Assembly (NCBI GenBank): GCA_024644775.1
Contig: JAHEHB010000239.1
Span: 1-8,278 of the forward strand
DNA length: 8,278 nucleotides
Reading direction: 5' to 3'
Source: Deltaproteobacteria bacterium
GTDB lineage: Bacteria > Desulfobacterota > Desulfobacteria > Desulfobacterales > SURF-15
The notes beneath the pieces were generated by a model that ran no database searches, was not told where the DNA came from, and worked only from the letters and a program-made list of their open reading frames with translations. Within the stretch, counting starts at the first letter, position 1. Each line of letters begins with the position of its first letter. The position numbers and the translations under genes are program-made. Below are positions 1-6,120 of the stretch, in pieces.

Positions 1-48
1 TTTCTTATTCTGTGTTGGTTCTAAATCTTCCATGTTTTCTTTTCTCAT
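1..48 (-). CDS. Start of an unidentified protein, cut by the window edge
   Basis: Reading leftward, an ATG at 48-46 opens a frame that stays open for all 16 visible codons (MRKENMEDLEPTQNKK). It is preceded by a good ribosome-binding sequence, GGGGA, seven bases upstream. A TATAAT box lies 34 bases upstream. The visible residues are hydrophilic and charged, with no signal peptide or recognisable motif, so no function can be given. The gene reads in the same direction as the epimerase gene, 92 bp downstream of its stop. Its own likely promoter suggests it is not solely dependent on read-through. Only the start signal supports the call; the frame could close just outside the window. Confidence 0.4.
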   Translation of the reverse strand, partial: MRKENMEDLEPTQNKK

Positions 49-81
49 CGTTAAATCCCCATAATTTTTTTTTGTAACTAA

Positions 82-87
82 ATTATA
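82..87 (-). promoter_or_regulatory. Possible -10 box for the leftward gene at the window edge
   Basis: The complement reads TATAAT here, a perfect match to the sigma-70 -10 consensus, in a very AT-rich stretch that also holds the palindrome AAAAAATTTTTT at 96-107. Transcription would start near position 75, about 26 bases before the ATG at 48. No convincing -35 hexamer is visible at 16-18 bp, and AT-rich DNA gives such boxes by chance. Confidence 0.3.
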
Positions 88-140
88 TTGTGATTAAAAA
101 ATTTTTTATATTCACATCGTAATGCGGCAACACGTATCTA

Positions 141-1337
141 TTAGTGCACAAGCGCGGGATGATAATTAATGTCCTCTGGTGGTTGAATTCGTTGTTCGTG
201 ATTCAGGTTTTTAACGACCACCGCCGCTATCTGACGGGATAAGGACGTTTTCAGTAAAAAATTTCCTTCGAGCAACATCGTTGGTTTTCCCGATATGAAC
301 CAACGGTTGTTATCTTCTTTTACTTGAATGTGAGCCTCAGGGTCGTACCAGCGCGATCGATGGGGCCGCACATTGATCTGTTTTTCTTTGATTAAGTTTA
401 AGTGGCGGGCAACAAAAGCCACTGCCAAAGCGCCGGTTCCGCAGGCCAACGTCTCTTTGTTGATACCTCTTTCATAACAACGGTATTCCACCCCATCGCC
501 ATCATAAGGAATTTGTGCAAAATCGACGTTGATTCCAATTGAAAATAACTGTGTACACCGTTGGTTAAGGTACGTTCCGATGTGGTGTATTAACCATGAA
601 CCGAACGTAATTCGACGCTCACTTTCTCCCTTTGTATCAAACCCTTCAAGCGAAGAGACAAACATTACGTTTTTAAGTTCGTCGATTGAAAACCCGAATT
701 CAGGAAAAATGACCAAATGGGGCTCGCCCGCAAATACAAGATAACCCGCGAGATTCAACGACGTCTCATTGGAGAAAGGATGGAGATCGTGTGTGCGGAA
801 ATTAATCGTGACATCGTCTAAAATGTCAATACCCTCATTTAGAGATGTCGTATTCGTAAGATCGGCGATGCCCCTGGGAACACGCTTCGGACACCCCATG
901 TTCGCCCAATTTGTTTCCGTCTGAAGATTTGTTCCAATGGTAATTGCTTTGGGTTGGATCGTCGGAATCTGTGTTAGAATTCGTGTGGAAACGATATTGT
1001 ATTGGAGGTACAGATAATTTGCCACACACATCAAACCGTTTCCACAGCTAAATGATTCCACACCGTTTGGCTCAAATAGCCGAAACGTAATATCTACATG
1101 GGGAAAAGTGGGAATTTTTTCCCAATAATGCCGCGTTTGGTTTATTTCATTCATGGTGTCAGGCCGACAGGGTTGTAAAAAGAGTACGCCGTCTGCACCA
1201 ATACCGAAATTAACATTGGTGACTTGGCAGGCGAAATTTGATTTTTCATCTTCCGTAAGTTGTTGACCGTGTGTTTCATCTACGATCACGAAATTATTCC
1301 CGTAGGATGTGAATTTAGAAAAGGATACCTTTTTCAT
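141..1337 (-). CDS. dapF: Diaminopimelate epimerase (DapF) family protein, long variant
   Basis: DapF interconverts LL- and meso-diaminopimelate in the cytoplasm, for lysine and peptidoglycan synthesis. It uses two cysteines as acid and base. Both are present here, each in its family motif: CGNG at Cys98 and ERGINKETLACGTG with Cys299 (numbered from the ATG at 1337). Also visible are the N-terminal YGNNFVIVD (family GNDFV-D), FGIGADGVL, and EPHLVIF, where the family usually has NPH. The protein is 398 residues against about 275 for typical DapF. The extra length lies before the first cysteine motif, in the middle, and in a tail of about 35 residues after GKPTMLLEGN. The frame is open up to an ATG at 1493, but residues 1-43 of that longer version are encoded by a hairpin element (1364-1509). 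I therefore start at 1337, where a weak GAAGAG lies 11 bases upstream. No other lysine genes are nearby, so it could be a divergent paralogue or another DapF-type amino-acid racemase. The family is secure; the exact substrate is not. Confidence 0.78.
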   Translation of the reverse strand: MKKVSFSKFTSYGNNFVIVDETHGQQLTEDEKSNFACQVTNVNFGIGADGVLFLQPCRPDTMNEINQTRHYWEKIPTFPHVDITFRLFEPNGVESFSCGNGLMCVANYLYLQYNIVSTRILTQIPTIQPKAITIGTNLQTETNWANMGCPKRVPRGIADLTNTTSLNEGIDILDDVTINFRTHDLHPFSNETSLNLAGYLVFAGEPHLVIFPEFGFSIDELKNVMFVSSLEGFDTKGESERRITFGSWLIHHIGTYLNQRCTQLFSIGINVDFAQIPYDGDGVEYRCYERGINKETLACGTGALAVAFVARHLNLIKEKQINVRPHRSRWYDPEAHIQVKEDNNRWFISGKPTMLLEGNFLLKTSLSRQIAAVVVKNLNHEQRIQPPEDINYHPALVH

Positions 1338-1363
1338 AGTGGGCGTGTCTCTTCGGCTTTTAC

Positions 1364-1509
1364 TAGTGTCCGTCCAAAGATGAGAGAATTTTTGCAAGAT
1401 CAAGGCGGGCGAGAATTTTAGCCACAGGAATACATTGAGTATTTTGAGGATTAAAATTCGGAGCCCAACGCCGATATTGCGAAAATCAGCCATTTCTGGA
1501 TGGGCACTA
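1364..1509. mobile_element. MITE-like hairpin element upstream of the epimerase gene
   Basis: The two ends are imperfect inverted repeats: TAGTGTCCGTCCA at 1364-1376 and TGGATGGGCACTA at 1497-1509, with two mismatches in 13. The match continues inward. GCAAGATC near 1394 pairs with a GCAATATC complement, and GAATTTTAGCC (1413-1423) pairs with GGATTAAAATTC (1448-1459). AATAC and GTATT then pair around the centre. The whole 146 bp is thus one long imperfect hairpin with no transposase, the form of a miniature inverted-repeat element. TA at both tips would fit the TA target duplication of the IS630/Tc1 type, but the true duplication cannot be proven from one copy. ACTAGT also occurs at both edges (1362-1367, 1510-1515). 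The leftward strand has no stop in one frame, which joins it to the epimerase frame. Confidence 0.72.
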
Positions 1510-1881
1510 ACTAGTAGCGGCGCGTTTGAATTTTATTAACAGGCCTTTTATCGGATTTTTAAGAAAAAAATTTAACATCTTTTCGAAATATTCTCACAAG
1601 ATCTGTCTGCTACATCGAACCGGCCTGCAGAATATACGGTGGAAATCAACCGGATCTGTCAAGGATTTGGCGAGATCGTATGTGATCTAACGCATGATCG
1701 TTTAGACGTGTTTATTTAATATCAAGAAATCTGGTGTTATGCCGATAGTTAATCCAATGCAGTTGGTTTATGTTGTTTACCACAAGCCATCAGTGAGGTT
1801 TATTTGGCTCAATTATTGCAGATTTTGCAGCATCGGATAGGTAAAATCGACAACAACCCCGGATTGATGATCGACCCCGAT

Positions 1882-1949
1882 CGACGATCGAATTGATACG
1901 ACGATCGAATTGATACGATGATCGAATTGATAAAACGATCGGGTTGATG
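1882..1949. repeat. Four tandem 17-bp repeats (CGACGATCGAATTGATA) upstream of the kinase gene
   Basis: Copies lie at 1882-1898, 1899-1915, 1916-1932 and 1933-1949. Copies 1 and 2 are identical, copy 3 has one change (CGATGATCG...), and copy 4 has five changes. A more decayed relative may precede them at about 1865-1881. Copies 1, 2 and 4 contain the palindrome CGATCG and copy 3 contains TGATCG; all four contain TTGAT. The array ends 28 bp before the probable -10 box of the kinase operon, a position suited to activator or repressor binding. Simple replication slippage is the neutral alternative. Confidence 0.8.
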
Positions 1950-1977
1950 AACGGTAATGGGCGATCCTTTTATGGCT

Positions 1978-2020
1978 TATAATTTTTCTAAATACGGTAA
2001 GAATAAATCAGTAGGAGAGG
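1978..2020 (+). promoter_or_regulatory. Probable -10 box and ribosome-binding site of the kinase operon
   Basis: TATAAT at 1978-1983 matches the sigma-70 -10 consensus and would start transcription near 1990. The ribosome-binding sequence AGGAGAGG at 2013-2020 precedes the ATG at 2027 and fixes that start. The -35 position (about 1955-1960, TAATGG) is poor. If the promoter is real it may need an activator, for which the 17-bp repeats just upstream are the natural candidate site. Confidence 0.42.
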
Positions 2021-2026
2021 CGTGCA

Positions 2027-4132
2027 ATGTTTCGTTCTCTTAAGGGAAAGATTTTATTCTTCATTACCCTGATCATGGGAATCACCGCTATCGTCATCGT
2101 GTTTTTTACCTATCGGGATGTCGGGCAAGCGATGCTCATTACCGAAGAATCGTTAGCATTCAACGTTTTGGAGTTGGTAGAGCTAAATATCCAAGGGGGA
2201 TACAATAAGCTGCTCGCTGATAAGTTCGACATGATTATGAGCTTAAACCGACGGTTGAAAAGCATTGCCGATATTTGTTCTTCTGTTTTTGAGGAAAACT
2301 TACAGCTAGTAAACGAAGGGAAACTTACCCGTGAGGTCTCTCAAAAACGCTCTCTCGAATGGGTTAAAACCGTTCGATTCCAAAGGGGATATGTGTTCGT
2401 CTTTGACCCGGATGCGACGGTCATGGCGCATCCGAATCCGCAAATAACAGGAACATCTCTGGCGTCGCTAAAGGATATGAAAGGCCGGTATATTTCAAAG
2501 GTTATGGACGTTAAGAGTTTAAAGGATATCGGTCAATCCGCTGTATTTTCTTGGAAAGGTTTCAAAACCGATACCGGCGGAAAAAAATTGGGATACTTTA
2601 TACCATTCAAAAAATGGAATTGGACGATATGTGCCGTTATTGACTTTGATGAGATAGAAGCCGAAAGTAAGAAAAAACTTCAGAATATCATAAAGGTTCT
2701 CAAAAAAACGTTTGCAAAAATTCGAATCGGTAAAACAGGACATGCGTTTTTATTCGATGGCAAGGGAACCATGATCGTTCCTCCCCAAATAAAAGTCGAC
2801 GAAGATTTTAGCAAGATGCGCAACAAATCGACGGGAAATCTCCTTCTGGAAGATCTAATGCAAGCCGTAAAAAGTAAAGAGACGTCCATTCGATACGTCG
2901 AGTTTGGCTCAAAGGGGTCCCAGGAAATCGAAGCGAATGTAACCTATTTTAAGGCATTTGACTGGTACATCGTTGTGGCGGTTCCTGTTACGGAAATTCA
3001 GGCGCCGGCAAAGGCGTTGGTCACCCGCCAGAGTATTATCATTACCATGATTTTTATCGGCAGCCTTGGACTTGCCTTTTTGCTGGTCACAAGAACCTCT
3101 CGTCCGCTGAAGATGCTGGCGACCTATGCAAAAGAGCTTCCCACGATCGACCTTACGACTGCCGAAGAAGAGATTTCTCCGATCGATGAGCTTCCCAATA
3201 AATTTAAGGATGAAGTCGGCCGTTTGGCCGAGTCCTTTGTGTTTATGAAGTCCGAGCTGAAGAAAAACGTTCAGGAGTTGGTGGAAACCACTGCGGCTCA
3301 GGAACGCGTCAAAAAAGAGGCGGCGGAAGACGCAAACCGGGCAAAGAGCGAGTTTTTGGCGAATATGAGTCATGAGCTGAGAACGCCATTGAACCATATT
3401 ATCGGATTCACCGAATTGGTGGTAGACAATCATTTTGGCGAGCTAAACGCTGACCAGCGTGAATATCTGACGGACGTGCTTCACAGCAGCAAGCATCTGC
3501 TGTCGCTTATAAACGATATTCTTGATCTTTCCAAGGTGGAAGCGGGAAAACTAGAACTTGAACTCTCGGAGGTCAGTCTATCAAGCCTCTTGAATAATAG
3601 TTTGACGATGGTGAAAGAAAAAGCCCTTAAACACGGTATCAAATTGAATACTGCTATTGACGGAATCCCTGAAATGATTCGAGTGGACGAGCGGAAAACG
3701 AAGCAGATTATCTACAATCTTTTGTCCAATGCCGCAAAATTTACGCCTGAAGGCGGAGAAGTTGTTTTAAGTGCCCGAACCGTCGCCGGTGTTGTTCGTA
3801 GCGGAAAGCGGTGGGAAGATTCAAAGGAGATTAAAATATTCGAAGAGGTTGCAAAAAATGATCCCACGGTTGGGGAAAATATCGACGATTGCCTTGAGGT
3901 ATCAGTTACCGATAGCGGGATCGGTATTGCGACGGAAGATCAAGGTCGTATCTTCGATGCATTCGAGCAGGTAGATAGTTCAGCCAGTCGGCGGTTTCAG
4001 GGAACCGGTCTGGGTTTGTCTCTTACAAGAAAGTTGGTTGAACTCCATGGTGGTAAAATATGGGTTGAAAGCGAAGGGTTAAACAGGGGCAGTACCTTTC
4101 GATTTGTAATACCGATATATCCGATTGAGTAA
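2027..4132 (+). CDS. Membrane sensor histidine kinase with double-Cache sensor and no receiver
   Basis: This 701-residue kinase has a membrane segment at about 9-28 and an extracytoplasmic sensor of about 300 residues. A second membrane segment (about 336-355) is followed by a HAMP-like linker and a charged helix to about 440. The sensor holds two related Cache modules, marked by [16 protein letters not shown] (from 121) and [16 protein letters not shown] (from 238), which fits the dCache_2 type that binds small organic ligands. The kinase core has the H-box [10 protein letters not shown] with the phospho-accepting His449. The ATPase domain shows the N-box (Asn564, Asn568), DSGIGI from Asp629, and GTGLGL from Gly659. 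About 35 extra residues (586-621) sit between the N-box and DSGIGI strands. All catalytic motifs are intact. No receiver is attached; the next gene, 12 bp downstream, supplies one. The likely role is to phosphorylate the receivers encoded downstream. The ligand is unknown. Confidence 0.93.
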   Translation: MFRSLKGKILFFITLIMGITAIVIVFFTYRDVGQAMLITEESLAFNVLELVELNIQGGYNKLLADKFDMIMSLNRRLKSIADICSSVFEENLQLVNEGKLTREVSQKRSLEWVKTVRFQRGYVFVFDPDATVMAHPNPQITGTSLASLKDMKGRYISKVMDVKSLKDIGQSAVFSWKGFKTDTGGKKLGYFIPFKKWNWTICAVIDFDEIEAESKKKLQNIIKVLKKTFAKIRIGKTGHAFLFDGKGTMIVPPQIKVDEDFSKMRNKSTGNLLLEDLMQAVKSKETSIRYVEFGSKGSQEIEANVTYFKAFDWYIVVAVPVTEIQAPAKALVTRQSIIITMIFIGSLGLAFLLVTRTSRPLKMLATYAKELPTIDLTTAEEEISPIDELPNKFKDEVGRLAESFVFMKSELKKNVQELVETTAAQERVKKEAAEDANRAKSEFLANMSHELRTPLNHIIGFTELVVDNHFGELNADQREYLTDVLHSSKHLLSLINDILDLSKVEAGKLELELSEVSLSSLLNNSLTMVKEKALKHGIKLNTAIDGIPEMIRVDERKTKQIIYNLLSNAAKFTPEGGEVVLSARTVAGVVRSGKRWEDSKEIKIFEEVAKNDPTVGENIDDCLEVSVTDSGIGIATEDQGRIFDAFEQVDSSASRRFQGTGLGLSLTRKLVELHGGKIWVESEGLNRGSTFRFVIPIYPIE

Positions 4133-4134
4133 AA

Positions 4135-4138
4135 GGGG
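4135..4138 (+). promoter_or_regulatory. Ribosome-binding site that supports a GTG start
   Basis: GGGG (AAGGGG with flanking bases), six bases before the GTG at 4145, lies immediately after the kinase stop codon. It supports GTG as the start of the receiver gene. The protein begins MEDKTVLVVEDD, the normal distance before a receiver's first strand. Confidence 0.55.
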
Positions 4139-4144
4139 TCGATT

Positions 4145-4525
4145 GTGGAAGATAAAACAGTATTAGTGGTCGAAGACGATGAATTAAATCTAAAGCTGGT
4201 AAGAACGTTACTCCAATTCAGTAAGTTTAACGTCCTAGAGGCATCGGATGCTGAAAAAGGGATTCATTTGGCGCGTGAGCATCACCCGGATTTGATTCTG
4301 ATGGATCTTCAGCTACCGGGAATGGACGGTTTGACAGCCACCCGATTGATTAAAAAAGACGCAGATCTAAAGGACATCCCGGTAATCGCGCTGACAGCAT
4401 TTGCCATGCAAGGGGATGAGGAAAAAGCGCAAGAAGCGGGCTGCGATGGTTATATTACGAAACCGATCAATACGCGTGAGTTTCGCGAAAAAGTCGAAAA
4501 ATATTATCATCCTGAAGATCAATAG
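4145..4525 (+). CDS. Single-domain response regulator, DivK-like receiver
   Basis: This 126-residue protein is one complete receiver (REC) domain and nothing else. The acidic pocket is VVEDDELN near the start and the phospho-acceptor is Asp54 in LILMDLQLPGMDG. The switch threonine is Thr84 (ALTAFAM) and the conserved lysine is Lys106 (YITKPI). ELNLKL after the acidic pocket and AMQGDEEKAQEAGCDGYITKPI resemble DivK and the receivers of hybrid kinases. It starts with GTG, 12 bp after the kinase stop, and ends 23 bp before the next gene, so co-expression with both is likely. With no output domain it must act by protein contact, as a phosphate carrier or an allosteric partner of the kinase or cyclases. 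It is closely similar to the first domain of the protein at 6121-7935. Confidence 0.93.
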   Translation: MEDKTVLVVEDDELNLKLVRTLLQFSKFNVLEASDAEKGIHLAREHHPDLILMDLQLPGMDGLTATRLIKKDADLKDIPVIALTAFAMQGDEEKAQEAGCDGYITKPINTREFREKVEKYYHPEDQ

Positions 4526-4548
4526 AGCGGTCGGTTCAAGGAGACTTC

Positions 4549-5967
4549 ATGAGTCAAATAAACAGCATACTTGTCGTGGACGATGATCCCTTAAACGTAA
4601 AGCTGCTGGCCCACAAACTCCCGAAAGATCAATACGAAGCCATTACGGCATACGACGGTAAAACCGCCATCGAGAGGGCACGGGCAGATATTCCCGATCT
4701 TATTCTTTTAGATATCATGATGCCGGAGTTAAATGGCTATGAAGTGACGGAGATACTCAAAAGTGATCCTGATACCAAAGATATTCCCATCATTTTAGTT
4801 ACCGCTTTGGACGGCACGGAAGACAAACTACGGGGTCTTGAGGCAGGCGCGGACGAATTTCTTAACAAACCTGTAAACACTGCCGAATTGCTGGCTCGTG
4901 TAAAATCGCTGCTTCGGCTTAAACTTTATCAAGATCAATTGAAATCAAGAACCCACTCTCAGACACTCGTTGCCACTTCCAACGAAAAGGACACTCCCGA
5001 TAGAGAGCGCGTGAATCTACCGACTATTCTGATTGTCGATGATGATGAAAAAGATATCCGTTTGATTCAGGGGTGTCTCCAAGGCGAGGCCTATCAAGTG
5101 GAACAGGCAAGCTCCGGAGAAGAAACCCTATCGCGGGTGCTTAAAGAAAAAATCGATCTGATACTGCTGGATATCCTGCTACCTGGAATGAATGGTTTTG
5201 AAGTTGTCCGCCGTATCCGAGAAATCGAGGGAGCTAAAAATATTCAAATTGTTGCCATCACGTGTTTGGAGGATATGGAAAGTAAAATCAAAGGAATCGA
5301 ATTGGGAGCGGACGATTATCTTGTAAAACCGATCAATAAGCACGAATTGAGAGTTCGGGTTAAAGCGTTGATTAAGAAAAAGGCCTATCTGGATACGCTC
5401 CGTGACAGCTACGAAACTGCGGTGCATTCTGCAATTACAGACCAGCTCACCGGGCTGTATAACCGTGCTTATTTCGAACATTTTCTCAAACTGGAAATCA
5501 AACGGGCGGATCGGCAAAAAACGCCGTTTTCACTGTTAATGATAGATATCGATGATTTCAAAGAATACAACGATACCTACGGTCATTTGGTAGGAGACGA
5601 GATTCTGAAGGCTTTGGGAAATTTGATTAAGAATAATGTTCGAGAAATCGATATGGCCGCAAGATACGGCGGAGAGGAATTTGCCATCGTTTCGCCGAAC
5701 ACGGATAAAGACGGGGCCATTGTTTTTGGTGAGAGAATGCGGAAACTCGTATTTGACCATTCATTTCTTCCGGATACCGTTAAACCGGATAAACAATTGA
5801 GCATCAGTATCGGGATCTCCGTGTTTCCTTCAGAGGCTACCACCGCTGATGAGGTTATCAGAAAAGCGGACATTCAACTTTATCGGGCAAAACGGGAAGG
5901 TAAAAACCGGATTTGCTATGAGTATGAAACAAAAGTCGGTGGCCTCGAACAGGAGGGATTGCCGTAA
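4549..5967 (+). CDS. PleD-like diguanylate cyclase, REC-REC-GGDEF
   Basis: This 472-residue cytoplasmic response regulator should make cyclic di-GMP from two GTP when phosphorylated. REC1 (about 4-120) has Asp55, Thr85 and Lys107; REC2 (about 158-275) has Asp208, Thr238 and Lys260. Both receivers look able to accept phosphate. That differs from Caulobacter PleD, whose second receiver is an adaptor without the acceptor. The GGDEF domain starts at DQLTGLYN and has the metal-binding Asp333 in MIDIDDFK. Its active site is GGEEF (374-378). The inhibitory I-site is REID at 365-368, exactly five residues before GGEEF, so product inhibition is expected. The start ATG has AAGGAG five bases upstream. 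It follows the single receiver by 23 bp. The architecture matches PleD/WspR-type cyclases, but I give no symbol because orthology to pleD is not shown. Confidence 0.93.
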   Translation: MSQINSILVVDDDPLNVKLLAHKLPKDQYEAITAYDGKTAIERARADIPDLILLDIMMPELNGYEVTEILKSDPDTKDIPIILVTALDGTEDKLRGLEAGADEFLNKPVNTAELLARVKSLLRLKLYQDQLKSRTHSQTLVATSNEKDTPDRERVNLPTILIVDDDEKDIRLIQGCLQGEAYQVEQASSGEETLSRVLKEKIDLILLDILLPGMNGFEVVRRIREIEGAKNIQIVAITCLEDMESKIKGIELGADDYLVKPINKHELRVRVKALIKKKAYLDTLRDSYETAVHSAITDQLTGLYNRAYFEHFLKLEIKRADRQKTPFSLLMIDIDDFKEYNDTYGHLVGDEILKALGNLIKNNVREIDMAARYGGEEFAIVSPNTDKDGAIVFGERMRKLVFDHSFLPDTVKPDKQLSISIGISVFPSEATTADEVIRKADIQLYRAKREGKNRICYEYETKVGGLEQEGLP

Positions 5968-6120
5968 CGATATGGACAGATCGAAAAAGATACATCTGCT
6001 TGTCCGAATTGCAACAACGAACATACCTTCGGCTGTTGGCAATTTGAATATGACTGTTGAACTCAGAAGTAAAAGCAAATGAAAACCCTACTGGGTTGAT
6101 GCGTTTAAAAGAGGCGTTTA

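Larger units (their letters stand above)
1510..2026. other. Divergent intergenic region between the MITE and the kinase operon
   Basis: These 517 bases separate the leftward epimerase and its MITE from the rightward kinase operon. From 1510 to about 1860 I find no convincing gene, RNA or terminator. The region is rich in GATC-containing words (around 1600, 1654, 1674, 1690 and 1697). The right-hand part holds the 17-bp tandem repeats (1882-1949) and a probable -10 box (1978-1983). The original promoter of the epimerase, if it lay upstream, is now separated from the gene by the MITE. Confidence 0.6.

Noticed and set aside
1739..1840. A 33-codon rightward frame (MPIVNPMQLVYVVYHK...) in the intergenic region
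   Set aside because: The ribosome-binding site is weak, there is no recognisable motif, and the length is within chance expectation for this region.
1882..1949. The tandem repeats as a CRISPR array
   Set aside because: The 17-bp copies are directly adjacent with no spacers, and no cas gene is present.
1940..1995. A sigma-54 promoter before the kinase gene
   Set aside because: TGGC occurs at 1973-1976 but no GC element follows at the required distance.
2909..3433. A 174-codon antisense open frame inside the kinase gene
   Set aside because: It lies entirely opposite a well-supported kinase coding region and has no family-like motif, so it is a shadow frame.
5972..6082. A 36-codon frame (MDRSKKIHLLVRIATT...) in the gap between the two cyclase genes
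   Set aside because: The nearest ribosome-binding-like sequence (AGGAGGG at 5951-5957) is 14 bases away, inside the end of the preceding gene. The peptide has no recognisable feature. A tiny leader gene cannot be excluded.
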